This document shows, piece by piece, positions 16,544 through 24,742 of a stretch of 64,000 nt of DNA. The stretch covers positions 1 to 64,000 of the forward strand of contig JBMLQL010000040.1 in assembly GCA_049241565.1 (NCBI GenBank), given 5' to 3'. Source of the stretch: DZBG01 sp049241565. GTDB lineage: Bacteria; Bdellovibrionota; Bacteriovoracia; Bacteriovoracales; Bacteriovoracaceae. How positions within the stretch are numbered: position 1 is the first letter of the stretch; each line of letters starts with the position of its first letter. The notes under the pieces are model-generated. The model worked only from the letters and a program-made list of their open reading frames with translations. It had not been told where the DNA came from and made no database searches. A program made the translations under genes and the position numbers.

Positions 16544-16913
16544 TTCAAAACATAGTTTAGTTCTTGGAAGTTTTCTTCTAGGTCTTGCTGTCATGATCGG
16601 GGCCTTCGGGGCCCATGGCCTAAAAAATTTAGTTGAGCCTCGTCTTCTTGAAACATTTGAGACGGGAGTGCGCTATCATTTTTATCATGGATTTGGATTA
16701 CTGTTTTTAGGTCTTCTTCAAGCGATGATTCCTAATCTCAAAACCAAAGTTTCTACCTTTGCTTTTGTTGTCGGCATTCTTCTTTTCTCATTTAACTGCT
16801 ATTTCTATGTCATCTCGGGCACAAAGATTTTTGCCATGATCGTTCCTCTTGGCGGAGTTCTTTTTATTTTAGGCTGGATGAATTTAAGTTGGCAGCTTTT
16901 AAGACTGAGGTAG
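16527..16913 (+). CDS. DUF423 family membrane protein
   Basis: A 128-residue inner-membrane protein with four hydrophobic helices. The family motif FGAHGLKN occurs early and ETGVRYHFYHGFGLL follows, both typical of DUF423 (YgdD-like). No biochemical function is established. It overlaps the thioesterase end by 17 nt in another frame; AAAGGA lies upstream. Its 3' end overlaps the opposing lipoprotein gene by 15 nt. Confidence 0.9.
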   Translation: MTLTRDSKHSLVLGSFLLGLAVMIGAFGAHGLKNLVEPRLLETFETGVRYHFYHGFGLLFLGLLQAMIPNLKTKVSTFAFVVGILLFSFNCYFYVISGTKIFAMIVPLGGVLFILGWMNLSWQLLRLR

Positions 16914-18047
16914 ACCGAAGCCACATTTGGACTTCAGGTATTCATCGAACTCTTTATCAGTGGGAAACTTAAAAAGAATCGGATTCACGTCAATTGGTTC
17001 CCAGAAATCTTTTTTAGGACGACGACAGCGCTGCCCTGTGGCCCCGTTCATAATAAGAACATCTGCCGAGCCCACAGTTCCATATTCCGTATCGATTTTT
17101 GTATTTTCAAATTGTCCAAGTTGGGGGGACTGACCGCGAGCATTCACACGAAGAACAATGCCTTTCCCTTCATAGCGCAGATCTGCATAGCGACGCTTGA
17201 AACGATCACCGGAAGTATCCACTTCACCCTCTTGAAAAACACCACCAATCACTTCTTTTGATTCAGGATTAAAAAGTATTTTCTCTTCATTCGGCAAAGT
17301 CACAACAAGCTGCCCTTCTTTAAAAACAGCGTAAGGCAAGATCTTGCGTGGGAAAAACATAAAGATGGAATGCATTGTGTGTGAAACTGTTTCATTGGGA
17401 GCATCATCAACTTGAAGTGACATATTTTGTCTGGCCTGCTCTGGATACTCAAAACTGAAACTACGTTGTGAATAAGGAAAGCGTGTTGAATTAACGATAT
17501 CGTTATCACCCACATTATCAAAGGTGAATCCTTCATACATAGTTTCAGGAAATTCTGAGCCGCGCATATAATTTAGCTCATTTTGGTAAGTTGAACTTGA
17601 GTACTCATTATTATTCGGTCTCAGAGAATCTTTCACAGGCCACATGGTTGTTTCAAGAACAACGATTTGACTCGTCACCCGTCCTAGCCAATCAACTTGA
17701 AGCTGAATATCAGGACTCTTCACCTGAGGTTTAATTTCGGCTTTATATACACCTTGCTTAAGAGAGAAAGGCTTGGCCTCAAGATCTTCACTAGAGGCCA
17801 GACTAAGCTCTGCAGGGTTCACCTTTGTCACAGGATTTCCCTCGATATCAAAAAGTTTCACGAGGATAAAAGTAGAGTCTGCACCACTAGAAAAAATGAA
17901 AGGATCTTTCAGAGAAATTTCTACTCGACTCACAGTCACTTCAGAATCGGCCATGCTTGAAGGAGATCGCTGATAGCTATACTTGTGCTTCAAGCTCGTG
18001 GAGCAAGCGGCCAGGATGAATAAAGTAAGAAAGAGTAATACCTTCAA
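16899..18047 (-). CDS. Large lipoprotein of unknown function, FliA-type promoter
   Basis: A 382-residue lipoprotein: signal and lipobox ILAAC (Cys15), then about 120 residues predicted beta-rich with an Ig-like look (RVEISLKDPFIF, TFILVKLFDIEGNPV). A longer domain follows, ending with a CRRPKKDFWEPIDV stretch and a final Cys. I do not recognise the family. The start codon is TTG, with AAAGGG upstream. A sigma-28-like promoter lies at 18080-18106, which would tie it to motile-phase expression. The stop end overlaps the DUF423 gene by 15 nt. Confidence 0.82.
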   Translation of the reverse strand: MKVLLFLTLFILAACSTSLKHKYSYQRSPSSMADSEVTVSRVEISLKDPFIFSSGADSTFILVKLFDIEGNPVTKVNPAELSLASSEDLEAKPFSLKQGVYKAEIKPQVKSPDIQLQVDWLGRVTSQIVVLETTMWPVKDSLRPNNNEYSSSTYQNELNYMRGSEFPETMYEGFTFDNVGDNDIVNSTRFPYSQRSFSFEYPEQARQNMSLQVDDAPNETVSHTMHSIFMFFPRKILPYAVFKEGQLVVTLPNEEKILFNPESKEVIGGVFQEGEVDTSGDRFKRRYADLRYEGKGIVLRVNARGQSPQLGQFENTKIDTEYGTVGSADVLIMNGATGQRCRRPKKDFWEPIDVNPILFKFPTDKEFDEYLKSKCGFGLPQS

Positions 18048-18079
18048 GAACCAACCCTTTAATCAAAAGACTGGTACCC

Positions 18080-18106
18080 TATCGGAAGAGAGAATAATTT
18101 TCTTGA
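18080..18106 (-). promoter_or_regulatory. FliA (sigma-28)-like promoter
   Basis: On the minus strand TCAAG, 16 bp, then CCGATAGGGT. The architecture and both boxes are identical to the site at 36188-36214. The predicted start lies about 25 nt before the TTG codon. Confidence 0.72.
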
Positions 18107-18121
18107 GCTAAACAATCAGTT

Positions 18122-18826
18122 TTAGACTGACTTTTGATCGGCGCCGTAAACCCATTTATGTTGCTGGCCGATGACTCGGAATGGGGCCCCAAATTCCTCG
18201 TTAAGTCTCAGAATTTGCTGGAAGCGCTCCATGGGAAAGAGCTCAGAGGGCTCATAACAAGGAGTCAGAACCCAAGTTCCTGGGGCCTTATCAAGTTTAC
18301 TCTGAGTTTGATAATAGACCTCATAAGTAGCCTCAAAATCTTTATGGTGAGCAATCACAGATTTAATCTGGGCCTTGTGACCGTACTGCTCGACGAGCTT
18401 TAAAAGAAGGTCTTTAGAAGTCCGCACTCCAGTTGAGGGAGTTTTATAATCGTAGGAAATAAAATCAACGAGATCAAAAATCTCATCAACAATACGTGTC
18501 CCGGCGGCTTCGATATTAATAAAATATTTTCGCGTTTTAAGTTCTTTGATAAGAGCAAGAACTCCTGGCACATGGCCTGGATGAAGAGGATCTCCTCCCG
18601 TAATAGACACTCTTTTAATTTTGCCATCAGAGATTTTCTCTACTTCGGCCACCACCGAATCAAGATCCCTTGAAAAGCTTGGATCAAACTCCCAAGTTTC
18701 TTTTGAGTCGCAGTTCACACATCCCACAGAGCAGCCCTGAAAGCGCACAAAGATCTGAGGAATCCCCACATGGATTCCCTCGCCTTCAGTTGCCTTATAA
18801 ATGGTGTTGATCAGTAAAGTCGTCAT
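18122..18826 (-). CDS. queE: 7-carboxy-7-deazaguanine synthase
   Basis: A 234-residue radical-SAM enzyme of queuosine (7-deazapurine) synthesis that converts carboxytetrahydropterin to 7-carboxy-7-deazaguanine. Near the N-terminus are GEGIHVGIPQIFVRFQGC and the cluster motif CSVGCVNCD (CxxxCxxC). ITGGDPLHPGH follows as the SAM-binding stretch. Length is within the family range. It is a lone gene here; tgt, the last common step of the pathway, lies at 31013, but queC, queD and queF are not in the window. Confidence 0.94.
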   Translation of the reverse strand: MTTLLINTIYKATEGEGIHVGIPQIFVRFQGCSVGCVNCDSKETWEFDPSFSRDLDSVVAEVEKISDGKIKRVSITGGDPLHPGHVPGVLALIKELKTRKYFINIEAAGTRIVDEIFDLVDFISYDYKTPSTGVRTSKDLLLKLVEQYGHKAQIKSVIAHHKDFEATYEVYYQTQSKLDKAPGTWVLTPCYEPSELFPMERFQQILRLNEEFGAPFRVIGQQHKWVYGADQKSV

Positions 18827-18952
18827 TAGAGGCGCATACTAGCACAGGACAGTATGTCTTGGAAATGATTAGAAATGAGAGAGTCCGCGGCCTGAAGTTT
18901 TTACACAAGAGAGCTTTAAACTCTGAAAGAACTCCTCTAAAATAAAGGGCTT

Positions 18953-19504
18953 ATGAGTGATTTAAAGGCCCGTGCCAGTGAAATTCAAAGCAAACTTCTT
19001 CAGGGTGGACGTGGGATCACCAAGTATTCAGAAGAGGAAATGGAGCTTTTGGAGTTTGAGCTAGGACGATTCTCTGTAGGACAACAAGATTGGGGTCATC
19101 TCAAAGAAATGCTCTTTTTGCTGGATCACTCATCAACAACGGATCGCCGTTTTGAGCCAGGTCTTCTACAACTTCTCAAGCGCCATGAATTAGAACCAGA
19201 TCTTCTGATTTTTATTCTCAATGTTTCCCGCAAACATATTATTACGGCCCGTTTTAAGGACGGTCAGCGTCTTGATTTTCCCTTTCTCGAAGCACTTCAA
19301 AAGCTTATTTATCATCCTGATCCCGAGGTGGTGGAATGGGTTCTTCGGACAATTGAGGAATGTGGCACTCAGGGAGTGTATTTTCTCAAAGACCTTGATA
19401 AAATAAAACCACCAGTCTTTAAGCTTTTTAATAAACATTATCGCGCCATTCGTGAAATTATCGCGATGTTAGAAAGAAGATGGAGGGCCTTTGAAACAAG
19501 ATGA
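18953..19504 (+). CDS. Helical conserved protein of unknown function
   Basis: A 183-residue soluble, mostly helical protein. Stretches such as FPFLEALQKLIYHPDPEVVEWVLRTIEECG look like HEAT/ARM-type repeats. I do not recognise a named family. It begins a four-gene run in which neighbours overlap or nearly touch (14-nt overlap with the zinc-ribbon gene), so the products may act together. The ATG at 18953 has only AAGGG just before it. Confidence 0.72.
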   Translation: MSDLKARASEIQSKLLQGGRGITKYSEEEMELLEFELGRFSVGQQDWGHLKEMLFLLDHSSTTDRRFEPGLLQLLKRHELEPDLLIFILNVSRKHIITARFKDGQRLDFPFLEALQKLIYHPDPEVVEWVLRTIEECGTQGVYFLKDLDKIKPPVFKLFNKHYRAIREIIAMLERRWRAFETR

Positions 19505-19847
19505 GATTCAGCGTATTCTCAAAGATCCTAACCTCATTCAAGATGAGATTAAGCGCTTAGAGAAAAAAACTCAGCAGCCACAATACGAATATCGCCCAGA
19601 AGATATTCAAGTCAATATTCGCGCCGATGAATCTGTTCCGGCGGCCATGTTCAAACCTGACCCTCTTCTTCCCCAAGGCTATATCGCCAACTCACTGACA
19701 ATCAGGGCCATGCGTCCAGATATTTTTGTCTTGGGTGATTCTCTAGACGATTTAGAGATTCTTTATCATTGCCACTCTTGTCGCCAAACAATGGATAAAC
19801 AATTTTGGAAGTGTTGTCCTTATTGCGGAAGTGTGTTTAAAGAGTAA
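19491..19847 (+). CDS. Zinc-ribbon protein of unknown function
   Basis: A 118-residue protein with a charged, probably disordered N-terminal half and a C-terminal zinc ribbon: CHSC, then about ten residues, then CCPYCG. The start is TTG with GGAGG six bases upstream, inside the end of the previous gene. No enzyme motif is seen. It could be a nucleic-acid or protein-binding adaptor for the neighbouring HEAT-like protein, but that is inference from the overlap only. Confidence 0.75.
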   Translation: MKQDEIQRILKDPNLIQDEIKRLEKKTQQPQYEYRPEDIQVNIRADESVPAAMFKPDPLLPQGYIANSLTIRAMRPDIFVLGDSLDDLEILYHCHSCRQTMDKQFWKCCPYCGSVFKE

Positions 19848-19857
19848 CAATAGAACT

Positions 19858-20889
19858 ATGATAATGGTTCAGAAATACCACTCTATTCATGAGATAGATG
19901 CAGAGTTTATTCCTGCTCTTGAACTTCTTCTTCAAGAAGAAATCCCCTATTTTGATAAATTAGTCGAACAACACGATAATGCTCCCGCTGAACATTTATT
20001 TACTTATTTTCTTTTTTTCGGAAACACTCAAAACACTCCCATTGGGTTTGCTCAAGTTCGTGTGACTTCTATCAATACGGATCATATTCTTCCTTGGCAT
20101 CAAAAAATGATGAGACCGTTTAAGTCATCACTTAAAAATTGGAAACAAGTGACGTGGAAAGTTTTTGATGGTGGTTCTGGTTATGGCGTTTTTGATGCGC
20201 GCTTTTATCGTCAGTGTCGCGATAAAATGAATAGTCTTCTTAAAGATTATGAAATCCGCCCAGAGGTTCAATCCGAAGAATTTTTCTGTGTGAAAAATTC
20301 TTTTGATATTAAGGCTCCTTGGCCGGAGGTGAATTCTCAAAAATATGAGCAGTACATTCTTGAACCTTACTTAAAGGTTCATAAAACTTATCCTGATTAC
20401 CTCTCATCCTTAAAAGTTGAAACTCAAAAAGATATTAAAACTCAATGGAAAGAAATTAACCAGACCGGAGAGATCAAGCTTGGTGATTATCCTGATCTCT
20501 CAGAAGCCCCGAAGTATCTTCCTCTGGCCCAAGAAAAATTAGATTATTGGATGGTTCATGGAGCAAGCTTACTGACTTTTGAAAAAGAACTCGAAGTTTT
20601 GGGATGTATCGTGGTTCTCAAAGGTAAAAATGGAAACGTTTTCTTTGAATCACTTCCGTTTGAGTCACAAGATGAGATGATTATTCATGATGATCTTTAT
20701 ATTCAATATGCACTTCTAAAATTCTTCGAAATGCCTGAGGCCAAGAAGGCCCATATTCTGCGTAATGGAGAAAAGCTTCTTTTTAATCACCCTGAAGAAA
20801 TCGATTATTTTATTCATCAGGGATTCAGTTTAAGAACTATTGAGCACCATTATTTTTCTCGTTCACCTTTTCTGACTAAAGCTCTATGA
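19858..20889 (+). CDS. Conserved protein of unknown function, possibly acyltransferase-like
   Basis: A 343-residue cytoplasmic protein. The part around LLTFEKELEVLGCIVVLKGKNG and the early FFGNTQNTPIGFAQVRV resemble GNAT-type beta strands, but I cannot see a clear acetyl-CoA loop, so the call is open. The ATG at 19858 is chosen over a GTG at 19831 that overlaps the previous gene; an ATG at 19864 is also possible, and none has a strong ribosome site. The stop overlaps the globin start (ATGA at 20886-20889). Confidence 0.7.
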   Translation: MIMVQKYHSIHEIDAEFIPALELLLQEEIPYFDKLVEQHDNAPAEHLFTYFLFFGNTQNTPIGFAQVRVTSINTDHILPWHQKMMRPFKSSLKNWKQVTWKVFDGGSGYGVFDARFYRQCRDKMNSLLKDYEIRPEVQSEEFFCVKNSFDIKAPWPEVNSQKYEQYILEPYLKVHKTYPDYLSSLKVETQKDIKTQWKEINQTGEIKLGDYPDLSEAPKYLPLAQEKLDYWMVHGASLLTFEKELEVLGCIVVLKGKNGNVFFESLPFESQDEMIIHDDLYIQYALLKFFEMPEAKKAHILRNGEKLLFNHPEEIDYFIHQGFSLRTIEHHYFSRSPFLTKAL

Positions 20890-21269
20890 ACGACGCCGAC
20901 TTTGTTCTGCAAACTATTGAAAAATTCTATGCCAAGGCCACCACTGATTTTTTAATCGGTTATCATTTCAGACATATTACAGATTTTAATACTCATATCC
21001 CTCGGATCGCGGCTTTTTGGGATATTCAGCTTTTTGGATCAACTCAAAGACATCTCGACTCTCCCTTTGATGTTATTAACAAACACATCCCACTCATGAT
21101 TAAACCAGGTGAAGTGGGACGATGGATTGTTTTATTTACAGAGACATTAAAAGAGCAAGAGAAGAATTCACCAGAGAAGATGGAGCTGATCGGGCGTTGG
21201 TATCCCAAATTAGAATTTTTCCGCTCAAAATTTTTGAGTATTGAAAAATTGTATCCCAAAAAATTTTAG
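20886..21269 (+). CDS. Truncated haemoglobin, group III-like
   Basis: A 127-residue 2/2 globin. Recognisable parts are FYAKATTDFLIGYHF, HIPRIAAFWDIQLFG, and KHIPLMIKPGEVGRWIVLFTETL; the histidine of KHIPLM fits the proximal haem ligand. Group III truncated globins bind oxygen or nitric oxide; physiological roles are poorly known. It is translationally coupled to the preceding gene. Its stop overlaps the opposing lipoprotein gene by 4 nt. Confidence 0.85.
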   Translation: MNDADFVLQTIEKFYAKATTDFLIGYHFRHITDFNTHIPRIAAFWDIQLFGSTQRHLDSPFDVINKHIPLMIKPGEVGRWIVLFTETLKEQEKNSPEKMELIGRWYPKLEFFRSKFLSIEKLYPKKF

Positions 21270-21664
21270 TATTTCTTTCCACCAATTTTTTCAATCATTT
21301 TTTCAAGAACAGGCTCTCCTGCGACATCATCGAAGGCCCAATTCTCTAAAGCATAACCACCAAGCTTTTTGGCGGCTCGCTCTGCAGCTGAGTGCGATTC
21401 ATATTCTAAAGCAATAAAATCAAGCTTTTGAATTTGAAAAATATGGGCCGAGTGACATCCTTCAAAATAGTCATTGCAGGTGACTGCGCCATCATCGATA
21501 GATTTTGGGAGAATCAGTTTATAACTTGCATCCACCTCTTTGATTTTAATCTCAAGAGTCGGCTTTTCTAGCTTGAGTCGTTCATCTCCCTTAGAACAAG
21601 AGAAGAGGAGTAAACTACTCATTAACAAAAGGAAATTAGGTTTTCTTAAGATCATCGTTATCAT
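21266..21664 (-). CDS. Small lipoprotein of unknown function
   Basis: A 132-residue lipoprotein with lipobox LLFSC (Cys23). The mature part has two Cys in VTCNDYFEGC and a helical end. No family recognised. The mRNA may begin at the ATG: TTGGCC (21694-21699) and TAAACT (21671-21676) with a 17-bp spacer put the start point on the A of the start codon, and there is no ribosome site. It is divergent from the aldehyde dehydrogenase gene, 36 bp away. Confidence 0.75.
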   Translation of the reverse strand: MITMILRKPNFLLLMSSLLLFSCSKGDERLKLEKPTLEIKIKEVDASYKLILPKSIDDGAVTCNDYFEGCHSAHIFQIQKLDFIALEYESHSAAERAAKKLGGYALENWAFDDVAGEPVLEKMIEKIGGKKY

Positions 21665-21670
21665 AATCTA

Positions 21671-21699
21671 AGTTTACAGCAATTTTTAGAAAGGGCCAA
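21671..21699 (-). promoter_or_regulatory. Promoter with predicted leaderless start
   Basis: On the minus strand TTGGCC, 17 bp, TAAACT. The expected first transcribed base is 21664, the A of the lipoprotein ATG. Confidence 0.55.
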
Positions 21700-21700
21700 T

Positions 21701-23134
21701 ATGATTCCTCTTCCAATGCAGTTCCCCATTAATTTTAAAGAATCACAGGGTGACTATCGTCCTCTTCTCTCACCTAACGATCAAAGACTTATTACTGAAG
21801 TTCAGTTTGCAAAGCCTGAAGATATTGATTGGCTACTTACTCATCTTAAAAATTCACAGCAAAAAATGAATACTCTTAAGGCCTATGAAAGATCGACTAT
21901 CTTAAGAAAGACAGCTGAACAAATTAAACTCAACGCCGACAAGCTGACCTGGCTCATTGCCACTGAAGGGGGCAAACCTTTGGCCGATGCTAAAGTTGAA
22001 GTGGCCCGCGCCCAAAATACATTTGAGATTTGTGCTGAAGAAACTCTTAGACTAGGGGGAGAACAGATTCCCATGGAGAGAACAGCCGCTGGAGTGGGAC
22101 ACCTGACTTTCACCACTCGCACTCCTATTGGGCCGGTACTTGCGATTTCTGCTTTTAATCATCCTCTGAATCTTCTGGCCCATCAGGTAGGATGCGCTAT
22201 TGCCGCTGGCTGTCCGGTGGTTATTAAGCCTTCCCCTAATACTCCCCTTTGCGCTTTTAAACTTGAAAAATATCTTATCGCCGCTGGTCTTCCCTCAGAA
22301 TGTTGTTATGTCGTCAATGCTGAGATTCCTGAGATTGAAAAGATGGTGAGCTCACTTGAATTTAGTTATGTGAGTTTTATTGGTGCGGCCCGTATTGGTT
22401 GGAGTCTTCGCAAAATTCTTGCTCCAGGCTCAAGACTGGCCCTTGAACACGGCGGCCAAGCCCCGGCCATTGTTACTGAAGATGCTGATCTCGCCAAGGC
22501 CATCCCTGCTCTGCTTAAAGGCTCTTTTTATCATGCCGGTCAAGCCTGTATTTCTACTCAACGAATTTTTGTTCATGAATCACGATACAAAAGTTTTCTC
22601 ACTCAATTTATTGAAGAAACAAAAAAACTTAAAACAGCTGATGCGCGAGATGAGAATACTCAAGTGGGCCCACTCATTCGTCCACAAGAGGCCAGACGAG
22701 TTTTAGAATGGATTCATGAAGCAATCCAAGCTGGGGCCAAACTTGAATGTGGGGCAGAGAAGATTGAGCTCGGTGAGCAGTATCTCACTCCGGCCATTCT
22801 CTCTGAAGTTCCTCGCGATGTGCGTCTGATGACTGAGGAAGTTTTTGGTCCGGTAGTTTGTGTGAATTCTTACTCTGATGAAGAAGAACTTATTCATTAT
22901 CTCAATACCAATGATTATATTTTTGAGTCTTGCGTATTTACTGAATCTCTTACCACTTCCATGCGCCTGACTCAAAAACTTCAGGCCATGACTATTGTGG
23001 TGAATAATCATAGTGCGTATCGTGTAGACTGGATGCCCTTTGGAGGGCATAAACTCTCAGGTCTTGGTATGGGTGGAGTCAAATACAGCATTGAAGAGAT
23101 GACTCGTTTAAAACAAATTATTATCAAAGGGTAA
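21701..23134 (+). CDS. NAD(P)+-dependent aldehyde dehydrogenase
   Basis: A 477-residue cytoplasmic enzyme of the aldehyde dehydrogenase superfamily. Motifs are FNHPLNLLAHQVG, VVIKPSPNTPLCAFKL, VSFIGAARIGW, the general-base region LEHGGQAPAIV and the nucleophile HAGQACISTQRIF; EEVFGPVVCV lies near the end. The EHGGQ variant of the usual ELGGK is notable. The aldehyde is unknown. AAAGGG precedes the ATG. A small exported-protein gene begins 4 bp after the stop, so they share an mRNA. Confidence 0.92.
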   Translation: MIPLPMQFPINFKESQGDYRPLLSPNDQRLITEVQFAKPEDIDWLLTHLKNSQQKMNTLKAYERSTILRKTAEQIKLNADKLTWLIATEGGKPLADAKVEVARAQNTFEICAEETLRLGGEQIPMERTAAGVGHLTFTTRTPIGPVLAISAFNHPLNLLAHQVGCAIAAGCPVVIKPSPNTPLCAFKLEKYLIAAGLPSECCYVVNAEIPEIEKMVSSLEFSYVSFIGAARIGWSLRKILAPGSRLALEHGGQAPAIVTEDADLAKAIPALLKGSFYHAGQACISTQRIFVHESRYKSFLTQFIEETKKLKTADARDENTQVGPLIRPQEARRVLEWIHEAIQAGAKLECGAEKIELGEQYLTPAILSEVPRDVRLMTEEVFGPVVCVNSYSDEEELIHYLNTNDYIFESCVFTESLTTSMRLTQKLQAMTIVVNNHSAYRVDWMPFGGHKLSGLGMGGVKYSIEEMTRLKQIIIKG

Positions 23135-23138
23135 TGAC

Positions 23139-23606
23139 ATGAAATATCTTCTGCTTCTTTTTTTGATCTCCACAGCTTTTGCTCAAACATCTAAAGGTTT
23201 GGATAAAATGCTTGAACTCATGAATCAAGGCCTTCCCTTAGAACTTGGAAAAGGTTTTTCTGGGAAGACTCAATGTCCTGAATTAAGTCTTCGAGTAAAA
23301 TCCGTTCCCAAAAAAGAAATCATCACTCTTAATATTTTTCTTGATGAAGATGAGAATCGTGCCTTTAGCAGTGATGAGCCTAATGGAAGTGTGATCATTA
23401 CCAAGAAAAATTCTATTGCTCCCATGATCCATTTAAAAAGCAAACGTAAGCAGTTTAATTTTAAAACACATAAAGACTCCATTCTCTACTTTACCTCTGA
23501 CTTTAATATTCTTTCGGGAACATTTTTTGCAGACTATGAAGATCTCAAGGATAAGAAAACTTATAAAAATTGTGTGTATTATGTCAGGCAAGAATTGAAG
23601 AAATGA
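23139..23606 (+). CDS. Small exported protein of unknown function
   Basis: A 155-residue protein with a signal peptide (about 1-15, ending AFAQ). The mature part is beta-rich with two Cys (QCPELSLRVKS and KNCVYYVRQ) that could pair. An acidic stretch, DEDENRAFSSDEPNG, could bind calcium. No family recognised. It is co-transcribed with the aldehyde dehydrogenase, and a 48-bp palindrome ends the unit. Confidence 0.75.
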   Translation: MKYLLLLFLISTAFAQTSKGLDKMLELMNQGLPLELGKGFSGKTQCPELSLRVKSVPKKEIITLNIFLDEDENRAFSSDEPNGSVIITKKNSIAPMIHLKSKRKQFNFKTHKDSILYFTSDFNILSGTFFADYEDLKDKKTYKNCVYYVRQELKK

Positions 23607-23611
23607 AAATG

Positions 23612-23659
23612 AAAAGGTGCCAGCTACCTTTCGAGCTCGAAAGGTAGCTGGCACCTTTT
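23612..23659. repeat. 48-bp perfect palindrome, GGTGCCAGC element copy 2
   Basis: Two 24-nt arms (23612-23635 and 23636-23659) are exact reverse complements with no loop, beginning AAAAGGTGCCAGCTACC. A T-run follows on the plus strand (and A's precede), so it should stop transcription from both convergent genes. It shares its outer arm with copies at 9549 and 53692. Confidence 0.92.
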
Positions 23660-23671
23660 TTTATTTTTTTA

Positions 23672-24583
23672 TTAATAAGCAGTTTCTTTAAGGGCCATTT
23701 CAAGAGTCGGGTAACGGTAACGGAAATTAAGATCTTTAAACTTCTTCGGTAGAACCTTTTGTCCTTCAAGAAGAACCACACTCATCTCACCAAAAGCAAG
23801 TTTGATAGCAAAGGCCGGAGCCGGAGCAAAAGCAGGCCGCTTAAGCACTTTTCCTAGGGCCGTTGAAAACTCTTTGTTCGTTGCTGGATAAGGAGCTGTT
23901 CCGTTATAAGGTCCATTCATTGAATTATTTTTCAGGGCCTCAATATACATCGCCGCGAGATCTTCGATATGAATCCAGCTCATATATTGATTTCCAGAAC
24001 CTAGTGGACCACCCACTCCCATTTTAAAAGGAGGAAGCATTTTCGCTAGTGCTCCGCCTTTGCGTCCTAGAACAACACCAACACGAATGAAAACTAAACG
24101 CTGAACATGTGTTTTTACTTTTGAAGCTTCTTTCTCCCACTCTTTACAAAGGTGAGCAAGAAAGTCATCGGCCGTCGTTGATTCTTCAGTGATATCTTCG
24201 GCCCCGCGACTTCCATAAATACCGACAGCAGATGTCGAAACAAAAACTGAAGGCTTCTTCTCTAGTTTAGAAATAACTTCCACTAAACGTTGAGTCCCGT
24301 TGATACGAGAATTATAGATTTTTTTCTTTTGCTCATCAGTCCAACGTTTATCAGCAATCCCTTCACCCATAAGATTGATCACACCATCTACACCTTCAAA
24401 GGCCTTGGCATCTGGAAGCTCGTTGGTATCGGCCCATTGGAAATACTTGCATTCAGATCCGAGCGTCAGTGCCGCTTTTGGGATATTACGAGTAAGAACA
24501 ACAACCTCATCACCAGCTTCTAATAATTGGCGAACAACAACTTTTCCAACAAACCCTGTGGCCCCAGTGACTAATACTTTCAT
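23672..24583 (-). CDS. TIGR01777-type NAD-dependent epimerase
   Basis: A 303-residue atypical short-chain dehydrogenase (YfcH-like). The Rossmann start GATGFVGKVVVRQL is followed by VDGVINLMGEGIADKRWT, the STSAVGIYG active-site region, and RVGVVLGRKGGALAKMLPPF. The substrate is unknown. In many bacteria this gene is next to LitR-type regulators and photolyase genes. Here it is divergent from a LitR/CarH-type regulator with a shared 159-bp region. A TGAGGAAGG ribosome site supports the start. Confidence 0.9.
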   Translation of the reverse strand: MKVLVTGATGFVGKVVVRQLLEAGDEVVVLTRNIPKAALTLGSECKYFQWADTNELPDAKAFEGVDGVINLMGEGIADKRWTDEQKKKIYNSRINGTQRLVEVISKLEKKPSVFVSTSAVGIYGSRGAEDITEESTTADDFLAHLCKEWEKEASKVKTHVQRLVFIRVGVVLGRKGGALAKMLPPFKMGVGGPLGSGNQYMSWIHIEDLAAMYIEALKNNSMNGPYNGTAPYPATNKEFSTALGKVLKRPAFAPAPAFAIKLAFGEMSVVLLEGQKVLPKKFKDLNFRYRYPTLEMALKETAY

Positions 24584-24679
24584 AGACCTTCCTCAGATAA
24601 AAAATAGAAATACTATAACAACGATTACACCTTCTTATAAAGGTGAAACACAGAAAAATCTAGATGTTACCTGCCGTTT

Positions 24680-24701
24680 TTGAACAAATATTGAACACGG
24701 T
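24680..24701. promoter_or_regulatory. Two 11-bp direct repeats, candidate LitR/CarH operator
   Basis: TTGAACAAATA (24680-24690) and TTGAACACGGT (24691-24701) are tandem 11-bp repeats. CarH is known to bind tandem 11-bp direct repeats. They cover the -35 of the regulator's own promoter. A further TGAACACG occurs at 24727-24734, out of register. Confidence 0.65.
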
Positions 24702-24718
24702 ACTCCTTTCACTACTAT
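24691..24718 (+). promoter_or_regulatory. Promoter of the LitR/CarH-like gene
   Basis: TTGAAC (24691-24696), 16 bp, TACTAT (24713-24718). The -35 is the second direct repeat, so regulator binding should repress its own gene. Confidence 0.6.
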
Positions 24719-24742
24719 TGCCCCTCTGAACACGAGATAACT

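Noticed and set aside
18827..18952. preQ1 riboswitch upstream of queE
   Set aside because: I found no convincing preQ1-type stem and A-rich tail before queE, so queuosine-linked control is not supported by sequence.
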